DNA from: an uncultured Novosphingobium sp.
GTDB taxonomy: Bacteria; Pseudomonadota; Alphaproteobacteria; Sphingomonadales; Sphingomonadaceae
Length of the DNA stretch: 23,856 nucleotides
Direction: 5' to 3'
NCBI GenBank assembly: GCA_937996535.1
Contig: CALKVF010000020.1
Location: 1 to 23,856 of the forward strand
A program made the translations under genes and the position numbers. Below are positions 1 through 6,287 of the stretch, piece after piece. Position 1 is the stretch's first letter. The number at the start of each line of letters is the position of its first letter. The notes under the pieces are model-generated. The model saw only the letters and a program-made list of their open reading frames with translations, was not told the DNA's origin and made no database searches.

Positions 1-465
1 AAGCCCGGTCGAACTGGCGGTCATCAGGATGCGGCCATAGTTCTGCTCGCGCATCAGGTTCCACACCGCCTTGGTGCAGTTGGCCGCACCGTTGAGGTGC
101 ACGTCGACCACCAGCTTCCAGTCTTCCATGGTCATCTTGGCGAAGCTCTTGTCGCGCAGGATGCCCGCGTTGTTGATCAGGATGTGGACGCCGCCCCACT
201 TTTCCTTGGCCTTGGCGACCATTTCTTCCATCTGCGCGGCTTCGGTAACGCTGCCGCCATTCGACATCGCTTCGCCGCCGAGGGCTTCGATTTCCTCGAC
301 CACCTTGAGCGCGGCGTCCGAATGGCCGGTGCCATCGCGCGACCCGCCAAGGTCATTGACCACCACCTTGGCGCCCCGCTTGGCGAGTTCGATGGCATAG
401 GCGCGGCCAAGCCCGCCGCCGGCACCGGTTACGATCGCGACGCGGTCCTTGAAAGAAATCGTCAT
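1..465 (-). CDS. Short-chain dehydrogenase/reductase, MFE-2-like (partial, C-terminus off the window)
   Basis: The N-terminal 155 residues of an NAD(P)-dependent short-chain dehydrogenase are present; the rest lies left of the window. The Rossmann glycine motif TGAGGGLG is at residues 13-20, followed by VVVNDLGG, the INNAGILRD motif and a terminal ASSTGL that should contain the catalytic Ser. TGAGGGLGRAYA together with NDLGG is typical of the 3-hydroxyacyl-CoA dehydrogenase domain of peroxisomal multifunctional enzyme type 2 and its bacterial stand-alone relatives, so a role in beta-oxidation-type acyl-CoA metabolism is likely. That role is inferred from family resemblance. The ATG at 465 is supported by a GGAG ribosome site a few bases upstream on the minus strand. 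Tyr-xxx-Lys and the substrate-binding part are not visible. Confidence 0.88.
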   Translation of the reverse strand, partial: MTISFKDRVAIVTGAGGGLGRAYAIELAKRGAKVVVNDLGGSRDGTGHSDAALKVVEEIEALGGEAMSNGGSVTEAAQMEEMVAKAKEKWGGVHILINNAGILRDKSFAKMTMEDWKLVVDVHLNGAANCTKAVWNLMREQNYGRILMTASSTGL

Positions 466-649
466 GGGTTCCTGCTCCCGTAAATTGACACAGCTCCCTG
501 GGGGAAGTGGCGGATTCAGTGGCACGCCGCACGAGGGCTTTCAACTGTTTGTCGCGCCCGCCGAACTGCCGAAAATGCACCGCAAGCCGGGTGGTGTTGG
601 CAAGCGCCGCAGGCCGTAGCGTCAACCCGGCGGGCGGGCTCGAGCAGGA

Positions 650-1180
650 TCAGCTTTCCAGCCGCGCCGTGGCCAGGAGGGCGAGCCACTGGCGGCGCAT
701 TTCATCGCTGATTTCGCCGCGATAGAGCCCGGCCACGGTGAAAACCTCCTTGCGCCCCAGCACCGCGCGATAGATTCGCGTCTGCCCGGAAAGCTGCGCG
801 CAGCGCGGTGCCGTGCGGCTGAAAGTCACCGAAGTGGCATCGGATTCGAGCACCTGCCACGTGCTCGGGCAGGTCTTGTCCTCGCCCGCGCGGAACTGGT
901 CGAGCCAGGCGAGCGGTGCGGTCACCTTGGGTTTGCGCGGGTAGACCACCAGTTCGACCGCTTCGCGCCAGTTCTCCAGCGATTCGCCCTGAACCTTGAT
1001 CCGGTCGAGGATGAAGCGCGGCTTTTCGCTACGCATGAAATAGACGTTGTCGTCCTGGTGTTCGAGCGCGCGGGCCAGCGGGGGATAGGCGGTGCGATCG
1101 ACCAGCAGGCGTTCCGCCTGGGCAGGGGTGGCCAGCATGGCGGCCAGCGCCGCGATCATCCCGCAAGTTGCATGGCGCAT
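650..1180 (-). CDS. Small secreted protein of unknown function
   Basis: This encodes 176 residues. I chose the ATG at 1180 because a GGGAGAT ribosome site lies just upstream and because translation then begins with a clean signal peptide (MRHATCGMIAALAAMLATPAQA, cleavage after AQA near residue 22). An upstream in-frame start at 1201 would only add seven residues in front. The mature part, starting ERLLVD, is mixed polar with several Trp, Arg and two Cys residues that could form a disulphide (CPSTW and RCAQL). I recognise no domain, catalytic motif or membrane segment after the signal. It probably acts in the periplasm. It shares the minus strand with gph upstream (73-bp gap) and the dehydrogenase downstream, so an operon is possible but not shown. 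Confidence 0.75.
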   Translation of the reverse strand: MRHATCGMIAALAAMLATPAQAERLLVDRTAYPPLARALEHQDDNVYFMRSEKPRFILDRIKVQGESLENWREAVELVVYPRKPKVTAPLAWLDQFRAGEDKTCPSTWQVLESDATSVTFSRTAPRCAQLSGQTRIYRAVLGRKEVFTVAGLYRGEISDEMRRQWLALLATARLES

Positions 1181-1253
1181 GGCTGATCTCCCGGTGAACA
1201 TGAGCGGACTAGACCATATTCCTGCGGGCGGCTCAATCGCTTGTGGCGTTCGT

Positions 1254-1907
1254 TTACAGCTGGACCAGCGTGGGCAGCAGTTCGTCGAAGTGGCCGATCA
1301 CCGCATCGGCGCCCAGATCCTGCGGCGGCAGGTCGTTGAACCCGAAGCTGACCGCCACGCAGGGCAGCCCCGCGGCGCGCGCGGCGCGGGTGTCGAAGGT
1401 CGAATCTCCGACATAGGCCGCGCGCCCGCCGCCCAACTGCGCGACCATTGCATGCAGCGCATCGGGCGCGGGTTTGAGCGGATAGGCCCCGCCGCCGCCG
1501 ATCACGCAGCCGAAGCGGTGGAGCAGATCGAGTTCGCCCAGCAGCTTGACCGCGAGCCGCTCGGGCTTGTTGGTGACCAGCGCCAGCGCGGTTCCGGCGC
1601 TATCCAGCGCGTCGAGCATTGCTGCGCCGCCGGGGTATAGTGCAGTGTGGCGGGCGATGTTAACCTCGTAAAAGGCCAGCAGCTCGCCATAGAGCGCATC
1701 GGCATCGATCCCATCCTCGCCCCCGGTCAGGGCCAGCGCGCGGCGCAGCATCAGCCGCGATCCCCCGCCGATCAGGCCGGAGATGGCCTCGTCGGGCACA
1801 GGCGGGCGCCCAGCAACGGCCAAGGCATGGTTCACCGCCGCGCCCAGATCGCGCGAGGTATCGAGCAGCGTTCCGTCGAGGTCGAACCCGACTATGGAAA
1901 AGGGCAA
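1254..1907 (-). CDS. gph: HAD-family phosphatase, phosphoglycolate phosphatase-like
   Basis: This is a haloacid dehalogenase-superfamily phosphatase. Motif I is GFDLDGTLLDT near the N-terminus, with the nucleophile Asp and acid/base Asp. Motif II lies in the stretch ALVTNKPERL. The motif III Lys and motif IV acidic residues lie in LKPAPDALH and YVGDSTFDTRAA. The cap is the four-helix type of the Gph/PGP group, which hydrolyses 2-phosphoglycolate arising from DNA repair or oxygenation reactions. The exact substrate is an inference, because related HADs act on other sugar phosphates. The start is uncertain: the only in-frame options near the conserved part are a TTG at 1907, used here and giving about 217 residues as usual for Gph, and a GTG at 1997 that adds a non-conserved 30-residue leader and overlaps glmU. 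It is divergent from glmU. Confidence 0.85.
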   Translation of the reverse strand: MPFSIVGFDLDGTLLDTSRDLGAAVNHALAVAGRPPVPDEAISGLIGGGSRLMLRRALALTGGEDGIDADALYGELLAFYEVNIARHTALYPGGAAMLDALDSAGTALALVTNKPERLAVKLLGELDLLHRFGCVIGGGGAYPLKPAPDALHAMVAQLGGGRAAYVGDSTFDTRAARAAGLPCVAVSFGFNDLPPQDLGADAVIGHFDELLPTLVQL

Positions 1908-1978
1908 TTCGTTTATGGCGCGTTGCCTTGGCGCGGCGTAGTGGAAACGGCAAGAATTTGCTGGCAGAGATCCGATCC

Positions 1979-3343
1979 ATGAACGCTGAAACGCCACTGG
2001 CCGTCATCACCCTTGCCGCGGGCAAGGGCACCCGCATGAAAAGCGACCTCCACAAGGTGCTGCACCCGATCGCCGGGCGGCCGATGCTGGAGCATCTGCT
2101 GGCCTCGGTGGCGGCTCTGGCTCCGTCGCGGCAGGTGGTGGTGGCCGGGCATGGCCGCGATCAGCTGGAAGCGCAGCTGGGCGCGCGGGCGACCATCGCG
2201 GTGCAGGATCCGCAGTTGGGCACCGGCCACGCGGTGCAGCAGGCCGAAGCCGCCTTGGCGGGCTTTGCTGGCGACGTGCTGATCCTCTACGGCGATGTTC
2301 CCTTCGTCAGCGCCGAAACGATGCAGGCGATGATCGCGCGGCTCCACGGCGATGATGCCCCGGCCGTGGTGGTGCTGGCCTTCGAGCCTGCCGATCCGCT
2401 GCAATATGGCCGGGTGATCACGGCGGGCGATACCATTCAGAAGATGGTCGAATACAAGGATGCAAGCGAGGCCGAGCGCGCCTGCAGCCTGTGCAATTCG
2501 GGCCTGATGGCGGCTCGCGCCGAGGATCTGTTCGCGCTTTTGGCCCGGGTCACCAATGACAACGCCCAGGGCGAATATTACCTGCCTGACGTGGTCAATA
2601 TTGCGCAGAGCGATGGCCGCGCTTGCGCCGTGGTGGTGACCGGCGATGCCGACGAGGTTGCCGGGATCAACAGCCGCGCCGAACTGGCCGGGGCCGAGGC
2701 CCGCTGGCAGCAGCGCCGCCGGATCAAGGCGATGGACGATGGCGCCACCCTGATCGCGCCCGAAACCGTGTGGTTTTCTTGGGATACGGTGATCGGCCGC
2801 GATGTCCTGATCGAACCCAACGTGTTCTTCGGCCCCGGGGTCGAGATCGCGGACACGGCCACGATTCGCGCCAATTGCCATATCGAAGGCGCCAAGGTTG
2901 GCCCGGCCTGCGAAGTCGGCCCGTTTGCGCGGCTGCGCCCCGGCGCGGTGCTGGAGGAAAAGGCCAAGATCGGCAATTTCGTCGAAGTGAAGAAGGCGAC
3001 GATGGGCAAGGGCGCCAAGGCCAATCACCTGTCCTATATCGGCGATGCCGAAGTGGGCGCGGGGGCCAATATCGGCGCGGGCACGATCACGTGCAATTAC
3101 GACGGTTATTTCAAGTACAAGACCGTGATTGGCGAGCGCGCTTTCATCGGCTCGAACTCTGCGCTGGTCGCCCCGGTCAAGATCGGGGCCGATGCGATCG
3201 TGGGGGCGGGCAGCGCGGTGACGCGCGATGTTTCGGCCGGAGAACTGCGGATCGTGCGCGGCGAACAGCTGGTCAAGCCGGGCTGGGCTGACCGTTTTCA
3301 TGACGCCATGAAAAAGAAGAAAGCCGCCGAAAAGAAGGGCTGA
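1979..3343 (+). CDS. glmU: Bifunctional UDP-N-acetylglucosamine pyrophosphorylase / glucosamine-1-phosphate N-acetyltransferase
   Basis: GlmU makes UDP-GlcNAc in two steps: acetylation of glucosamine-1-phosphate, then uridylyl transfer. The product feeds peptidoglycan and lipid A synthesis in the cytoplasm. The N-terminal uridylyltransferase domain shows LAAGKGTRMKSDLHKVLH at residues 12-29, QDPQLGTGHAV at 76-86 and the metal-binding YGDVP at 104-108. The C-terminal half is a left-handed parallel beta-helix of hexapeptide repeats, with the acetyltransferase signatures PFARLRPG, KIGNFVEVKKA, HLSYIGDAEVG and NIGAGTITCNYDG. The 454-residue length is normal. The ATG at 1979 was chosen over an ATG further upstream because family members begin just before the glycine loop and an AGAG ribosome site precedes it. 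glmS follows after a toxin-antitoxin pair. Confidence 0.97.
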   Translation: MNAETPLAVITLAAGKGTRMKSDLHKVLHPIAGRPMLEHLLASVAALAPSRQVVVAGHGRDQLEAQLGARATIAVQDPQLGTGHAVQQAEAALAGFAGDVLILYGDVPFVSAETMQAMIARLHGDDAPAVVVLAFEPADPLQYGRVITAGDTIQKMVEYKDASEAERACSLCNSGLMAARAEDLFALLARVTNDNAQGEYYLPDVVNIAQSDGRACAVVVTGDADEVAGINSRAELAGAEARWQQRRRIKAMDDGATLIAPETVWFSWDTVIGRDVLIEPNVFFGPGVEIADTATIRANCHIEGAKVGPACEVGPFARLRPGAVLEEKAKIGNFVEVKKATMGKGAKANHLSYIGDAEVGAGANIGAGTITCNYDGYFKYKTVIGERAFIGSNSALVAPVKIGADAIVGAGSAVTRDVSAGELRIVRGEQLVKPGWADRFHDAMKKKKAAEKKG

Positions 3344-3368
3344 TACGCCAGTGCGAGTGCGCGCCGCG

Positions 3369-3396
3369 TTGACTTGATATCATGCGTTGATATCAT
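3369..3396 (+). promoter_or_regulatory. Predicted vapBC promoter (near-leaderless)
   Basis: A strong sigma70-type promoter is visible: -35 TTGACT at 3369-3374, a 16-bp spacer and -10 TATCAT at 3391-3396. Transcription would begin around 3402-3404, and the antitoxin ATG is at 3406, so the message would carry almost no 5' leader. Both hexamers lie within or touch the tandem TTGATATCATG repeats, so a repressor bound there would occlude RNA polymerase. This is prediction from sequence only. Confidence 0.65.
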
Positions 3397-3397
3397 G
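3374..3397 (+). promoter_or_regulatory. Tandem palindromic operator of the toxin-antitoxin pair
   Basis: The 11-mer TTGATATCATG occurs twice as a direct repeat, at 3374-3384 and 3387-3397, with a 13-bp period. Each copy contains the perfect 8-bp palindrome TGATATCA. Ribbon-helix-helix antitoxins bind short palindromes as dimers of dimers, and VapBC-type operons are normally autorepressed by the antitoxin or the complex. The site therefore fits an operator for the protein encoded directly downstream. Its position over the promoter core supports repression. Confidence 0.72.
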
Positions 3398-3405
3398 GCG
3401 GGGCA

Positions 3406-3636
3406 ATGCGCACCCTGGTTGAAATCCCCGATGACGACATCCGCTGGCTCGACAAGCAGGCGGCAGAGCGCGGTCTGTCGCGCACCGCGCTGGTGCGCGA
3501 GGCGGTAACCCAGCTGCGCGAAGGCTCATCACGCAAGGGCGTTGATGCCTTTTGCGGGATGTGGCGCGATCGCAGCGATATCGGTGACGGGCTGGGTTAT
3601 CAGCGCCGCATCCGCATGGGCGGGGCTGCGGCTTGA
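3406..3636 (+). CDS. Ribbon-helix-helix antitoxin (VapB/CopG-like)
   Basis: This 76-residue protein is the likely antitoxin of the pair. The N-terminus MRTLVEIPDDDIRWLD is a typical short DNA-contacting beta-strand, followed by the helix-turn-helix of the ribbon-helix-helix fold (QAAERGLSRTALVREAVTQL, through residue 38). The C-terminal part, rich in Arg and Gly, is expected to be flexible and to wrap the toxin. The downstream PIN-domain gene starts inside the stop codon of this gene, which fits coupled synthesis of the two partners. The ATG at 3406 has only GGGG a few bases upstream and may be read from a near-leaderless transcript. Regulation is likely by binding the tandem TTGATATCATG sites just upstream. 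The family assignment is firm at fold level, but the subfamily is less certain. Confidence 0.85.
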   Translation: MRTLVEIPDDDIRWLDKQAAERGLSRTALVREAVTQLREGSSRKGVDAFCGMWRDRSDIGDGLGYQRRIRMGGAAA

Positions 3637-3998
3637 GCGGCGCCCTGTTTGATAGCGCGATCCTGGTCGATGCGCTGGTTGGCCTGTCGGCGGCGCGCAC
3701 CGCGCTGCTCTCCACGCCAGAACGCTGGATCACCCGGCTGGGCTGGGCCGAAGTGATGGCTGGCGCGCGCGGCGATGCCGAACGGGTCGAGGAATTTCTC
3801 GATCATTTCAAGGTGGTCGAACTCAACGAGGAAATCGCCCGGCGCGGGGCCACCCTGCGGGCACAGCGGCCAGAAATGGCGCTCGACAGCGCGCTGACCC
3901 TGGCGGCTGCGCAGGTGACCGGGCGGATCCTCGTCACACGCAATGTCAACGATTTCCCGGCCAAGATGCCGGGCGTGCGCGTTCCTTATACCCTCTAA
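3633..3998 (+). CDS. PIN-domain ribonuclease toxin (VapC-like)
   Basis: This 121-residue PIN-domain protein is the toxin partner of the preceding antitoxin. PIN nucleases use four acidic residues to hold Mg2+ or Mn2+ and cut RNA. Visible candidates are Asp7 in LFDSAILVDAL, Glu40 in GWAEVMAG, Asp85 in ALDSALTLAAA and Asp107 in TRNVNDF, the order expected of VapC. The length and the C-terminal phrase LVTRNVNDFP are also typical. Translation must start at the TTG at 3633, which overlaps the antitoxin stop as TTGA; a rare start in such an overlap would keep toxin output below antitoxin output. It sits between glmU and glmS, 32 bp ahead of glmS. The RNA target cannot be told from sequence. Confidence 0.87.
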   Translation: MSGALFDSAILVDALVGLSAARTALLSTPERWITRLGWAEVMAGARGDAERVEEFLDHFKVVELNEEIARRGATLRAQRPEMALDSALTLAAAQVTGRILVTRNVNDFPAKMPGVRVPYTL

Positions 3999-4030
3999 AG
4001 TCCCTATCCCCCTAGCGAAGGCAAAGACCC

Positions 4031-5854
4031 ATGTGCGGAATTATCGGTATCGTCGGCAAGGAAGACGTCGCGGAGCGGCTGGTCGATGGTCTGCGGCGGA
4101 TGGAATATCGCGGCTATGACTCGGCCGGGGTCTGCACCGTGGCTGGCGGTCAGCTGATCCGCCGCCGCGCGCCGGGCAAGCTCATGGGGCTGGTGCGCGA
4201 ACTGGCCGCTCATCCGGCCGAGGGCACCACCGGCATCGCCCACACCCGCTGGGCCACCCACGGCGCGCCGACCGCCGCCAATGCCCACCCGCACGCCACG
4301 GCCGAACTGGCGCTGGTCCACAATGGGATCATCGAAAATTTCCGCCAGCTCAAGGATGCACTGGCAGCGCGCGGACGGGTGTTTGAAAGCGATACCGATA
4401 CCGAAGTGGTCGCCCACCTGCTGTCCGAACAGGTCGAGGCCGGAAAGAGCCCGGAAGATGCGGTCAAGGCCACCTTGCCGCAGCTGCGCGGGGCCTTTGC
4501 GCTGGCGATCGCGTTCCGCGCGCATCCCGATATGCTGATCGGTGCGCGGTTGGGCTCGCCGCTGGTGCTCGGCTTTGGCGATGGCGAAACCTATCTCGGT
4601 TCGGACGCGCTGGCGCTGGCGCCGCTCACCCAGAAGATCTGCTACCTTGAAGAGGGCGACTGGGTGGTGGTGCGCCGCGAAGGCGCGCAGATCTATGACA
4701 AGGACAACCAGCCGGTCACCCGCCCGGTGACGATGTCGGGCGCTTCGGCGGCGGCGATTGAAAAGGGCAATTTCCGCCACTTCATGCAGAAGGAAATCTT
4801 CGAGCAGCCGACCGTGGTGGCGCAGACGCTGAAAAGCTACATCCGCCAGGTCGACCAGTCGGTGGCCCTGCCGCAGTTCGATTTTGATCTGTCGACTATC
4901 AACCGCGTGACTATCGTCGCCTGCGGCACCAGCTTCTACGCCGGGATGGTGGCGAAGTACTGGTTCGAACAGTTCGCCCGCCTGCCGGTCGACATCGATG
5001 TGGCGAGCGAGTTCCGTTACCGCGATCCGGTGCTGGAGCCGGGCGGGCTGGCGCTGTTCATTTCGCAGTCGGGCGAAACCGCCGATACGCTGGCCGCGCT
5101 GCGCCATTGCAAGGAAGCAGGCCAGACCATCGCCGTGGTGGTCAACGTGCCGACCAGTTCGATGGCGCGCGAGGCCGACCTGCTGCTGCCGACCCATGCC
5201 GGCCCCGAAATCGGCGTCGCCTCGACCAAGGCCTTTACCTGTCAGCTGGCGGTGCTGGCGGCGCTGGCCGCGCATCTTGCGGTCAAGCGCGGTCGGATGG
5301 ACCGGGCCGAGGAATGCGATGTGGTGGCGCAGCTGCTCGAAACCCCGGCCAAGCTCAACGCGGCGCTGGCCCATGACGATGAAATCGCGGCCATGGCCCA
5401 TCTCATCGCCCCGGCGCGCGACGTGCTCTACCTCGGGCGCGGGCAGGACTATCCGCTGGCGCTCGAAGGCGCGCTCAAGCTCAAGGAAATCAGCTATATC
5501 CATGCCGAAGGCTATGCTTCGGGCGAAATGAAGCACGGGCCGATCGCCCTGATCGACGAAGCTGTGCCGGTGATCGTGATCGCGCCATCGGGTCCGCTGT
5601 TCGAAAAGACCGTCAGCAATATGCAGGAAGTGCGTGCGCGCGGCGGCAAGATCGTGCTGATCTCGGATGCGGCGGGCCTGGCCGAAGCGGGTGAGGATTG
5701 CCTGGCGACGATTGAGATGCCCGCGGTTCACCCGCTGATCGCGCCGCTGGTCTATGCCGTGCCGGTGCAGCTGCTGGCCTATCACGTGGCCTGCGTGAAG
5801 GGCACCGACGTGGACCAGCCGCGCAACCTTGCCAAGTCGGTGACGGTCGAATGA
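4031..5854 (+). CDS. glmS: Glutamine--fructose-6-phosphate aminotransferase (isomerizing)
   Basis: GlmS converts fructose-6-phosphate and glutamine to glucosamine-6-phosphate, the entry step to UDP-GlcNAc. The 607-residue length is standard. The class II glutamine amidotransferase domain begins MCGIIGIVG, where Cys2 becomes the N-terminal nucleophile, and continues with EYRGYDSAG and HTRWATHG. Two SIS sugar-isomerase domains follow, shown by CGTSFYAG, SQSGETADT and the ribose-phosphate loop LGRGQDYPLALEGALKLKE. The C-terminal DQPRNLAKSVTVE closes the active site. It lies 32 bp after the toxin gene and its stop codon overlaps the start of the GFA gene (ATGA), so it is probably expressed with its neighbours. 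No glmS ribozyme-like leader is apparent, as expected in a Gram-negative. Confidence 0.97.
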   Translation: MCGIIGIVGKEDVAERLVDGLRRMEYRGYDSAGVCTVAGGQLIRRRAPGKLMGLVRELAAHPAEGTTGIAHTRWATHGAPTAANAHPHATAELALVHNGIIENFRQLKDALAARGRVFESDTDTEVVAHLLSEQVEAGKSPEDAVKATLPQLRGAFALAIAFRAHPDMLIGARLGSPLVLGFGDGETYLGSDALALAPLTQKICYLEEGDWVVVRREGAQIYDKDNQPVTRPVTMSGASAAAIEKGNFRHFMQKEIFEQPTVVAQTLKSYIRQVDQSVALPQFDFDLSTINRVTIVACGTSFYAGMVAKYWFEQFARLPVDIDVASEFRYRDPVLEPGGLALFISQSGETADTLAALRHCKEAGQTIAVVVNVPTSSMAREADLLLPTHAGPEIGVASTKAFTCQLAVLAALAAHLAVKRGRMDRAEECDVVAQLLETPAKLNAALAHDDEIAAMAHLIAPARDVLYLGRGQDYPLALEGALKLKEISYIHAEGYASGEMKHGPIALIDEAVPVIVIAPSGPLFEKTVSNMQEVRARGGKIVLISDAAGLAEAGEDCLATIEMPAVHPLIAPLVYAVPVQLLAYHVACVKGTDVDQPRNLAKSVTVE

Positions 5855-6225
5855 AGGTTGCCGGCGGCTGCCACTGCGGTGCGGTGCGGTTTTGCGCCGA
5901 AGTGCCGCCGGTGGTCGATCTGCTTGCCTGCAATTGTTCGATCTGCAGCAAGACCGGGTTTGTTCACCTGATCGTGCCGCATGGCGATTTTTCGCTGCTG
6001 TCGGGGCAGGATGCGCTGGTGTCCTACCGCTTCGGGACGGGCGCGGCGGAGCATCTGTTCTGCCGCACCTGCGGGATCAAGAGTTTCTACCAGCCGCGTT
6101 CGCACCCCGATAGCTGGAGCGTCCACTTCGGCTGTCTGGATGAGGATCACGGGCTTGAAGGCCGGGTGGCCGACTTTGACGGGCGCAATTGGGAAAATGC
6201 CCGCGCCGCGCTGGGCGAAGGCTGA
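5851..6225 (+). CDS. GFA/CENP-V family zinc protein
   Basis: This 124-residue protein belongs to the glutathione-dependent formaldehyde-activating enzyme (GFA)/CENP-V fold. The zinc-binding cysteines are in the expected order: Cys7 and Cys9 (GGCHCGAVRF), Cys27, Cys29 and Cys32 (CNCSIC), and Cys71 and Cys74 (FCRTCGI). The family is named for Gfa, which was proposed to join formaldehyde to glutathione, but most members have no proven activity, so the role here is open. Its ATG overlaps the glmS stop by four bases (ATGA), which implies translational coupling to glmS. No signal peptide is seen, so it is cytoplasmic. The convergent pressure is low: the next gene is also on the plus strand. Confidence 0.9.
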   Translation: MKVAGGCHCGAVRFCAEVPPVVDLLACNCSICSKTGFVHLIVPHGDFSLLSGQDALVSYRFGTGAAEHLFCRTCGIKSFYQPRSHPDSWSVHFGCLDEDHGLEGRVADFDGRNWENARAALGEG

Positions 6226-6287
6226 ACCGCGCAAATTCCAAAGGTCATTTTACGCGCCGCTAACGATTGCGGGGTTATGCCGCGCGG

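Noticed and set aside
466..649. Additional small gene in the gap before the secreted protein
   Set aside because: Short frames exist on both strands, but none has a ribosome site together with a plausible protein; the gap is best read as the 5' region of the dehydrogenase gene.
1092..1640. Long plus-strand reading frame over the secreted protein and gph
   Set aside because: It lies antisense to two supported minus-strand genes and has no recognizable motif or ribosome site; it is a GC-rich shadow frame.
4004..5785. 593-codon minus-strand reading frame over glmS
   Set aside because: It is entirely antisense to glmS, and its His/Arg/Gln-rich composition is typical of antisense frames in high-GC genes.
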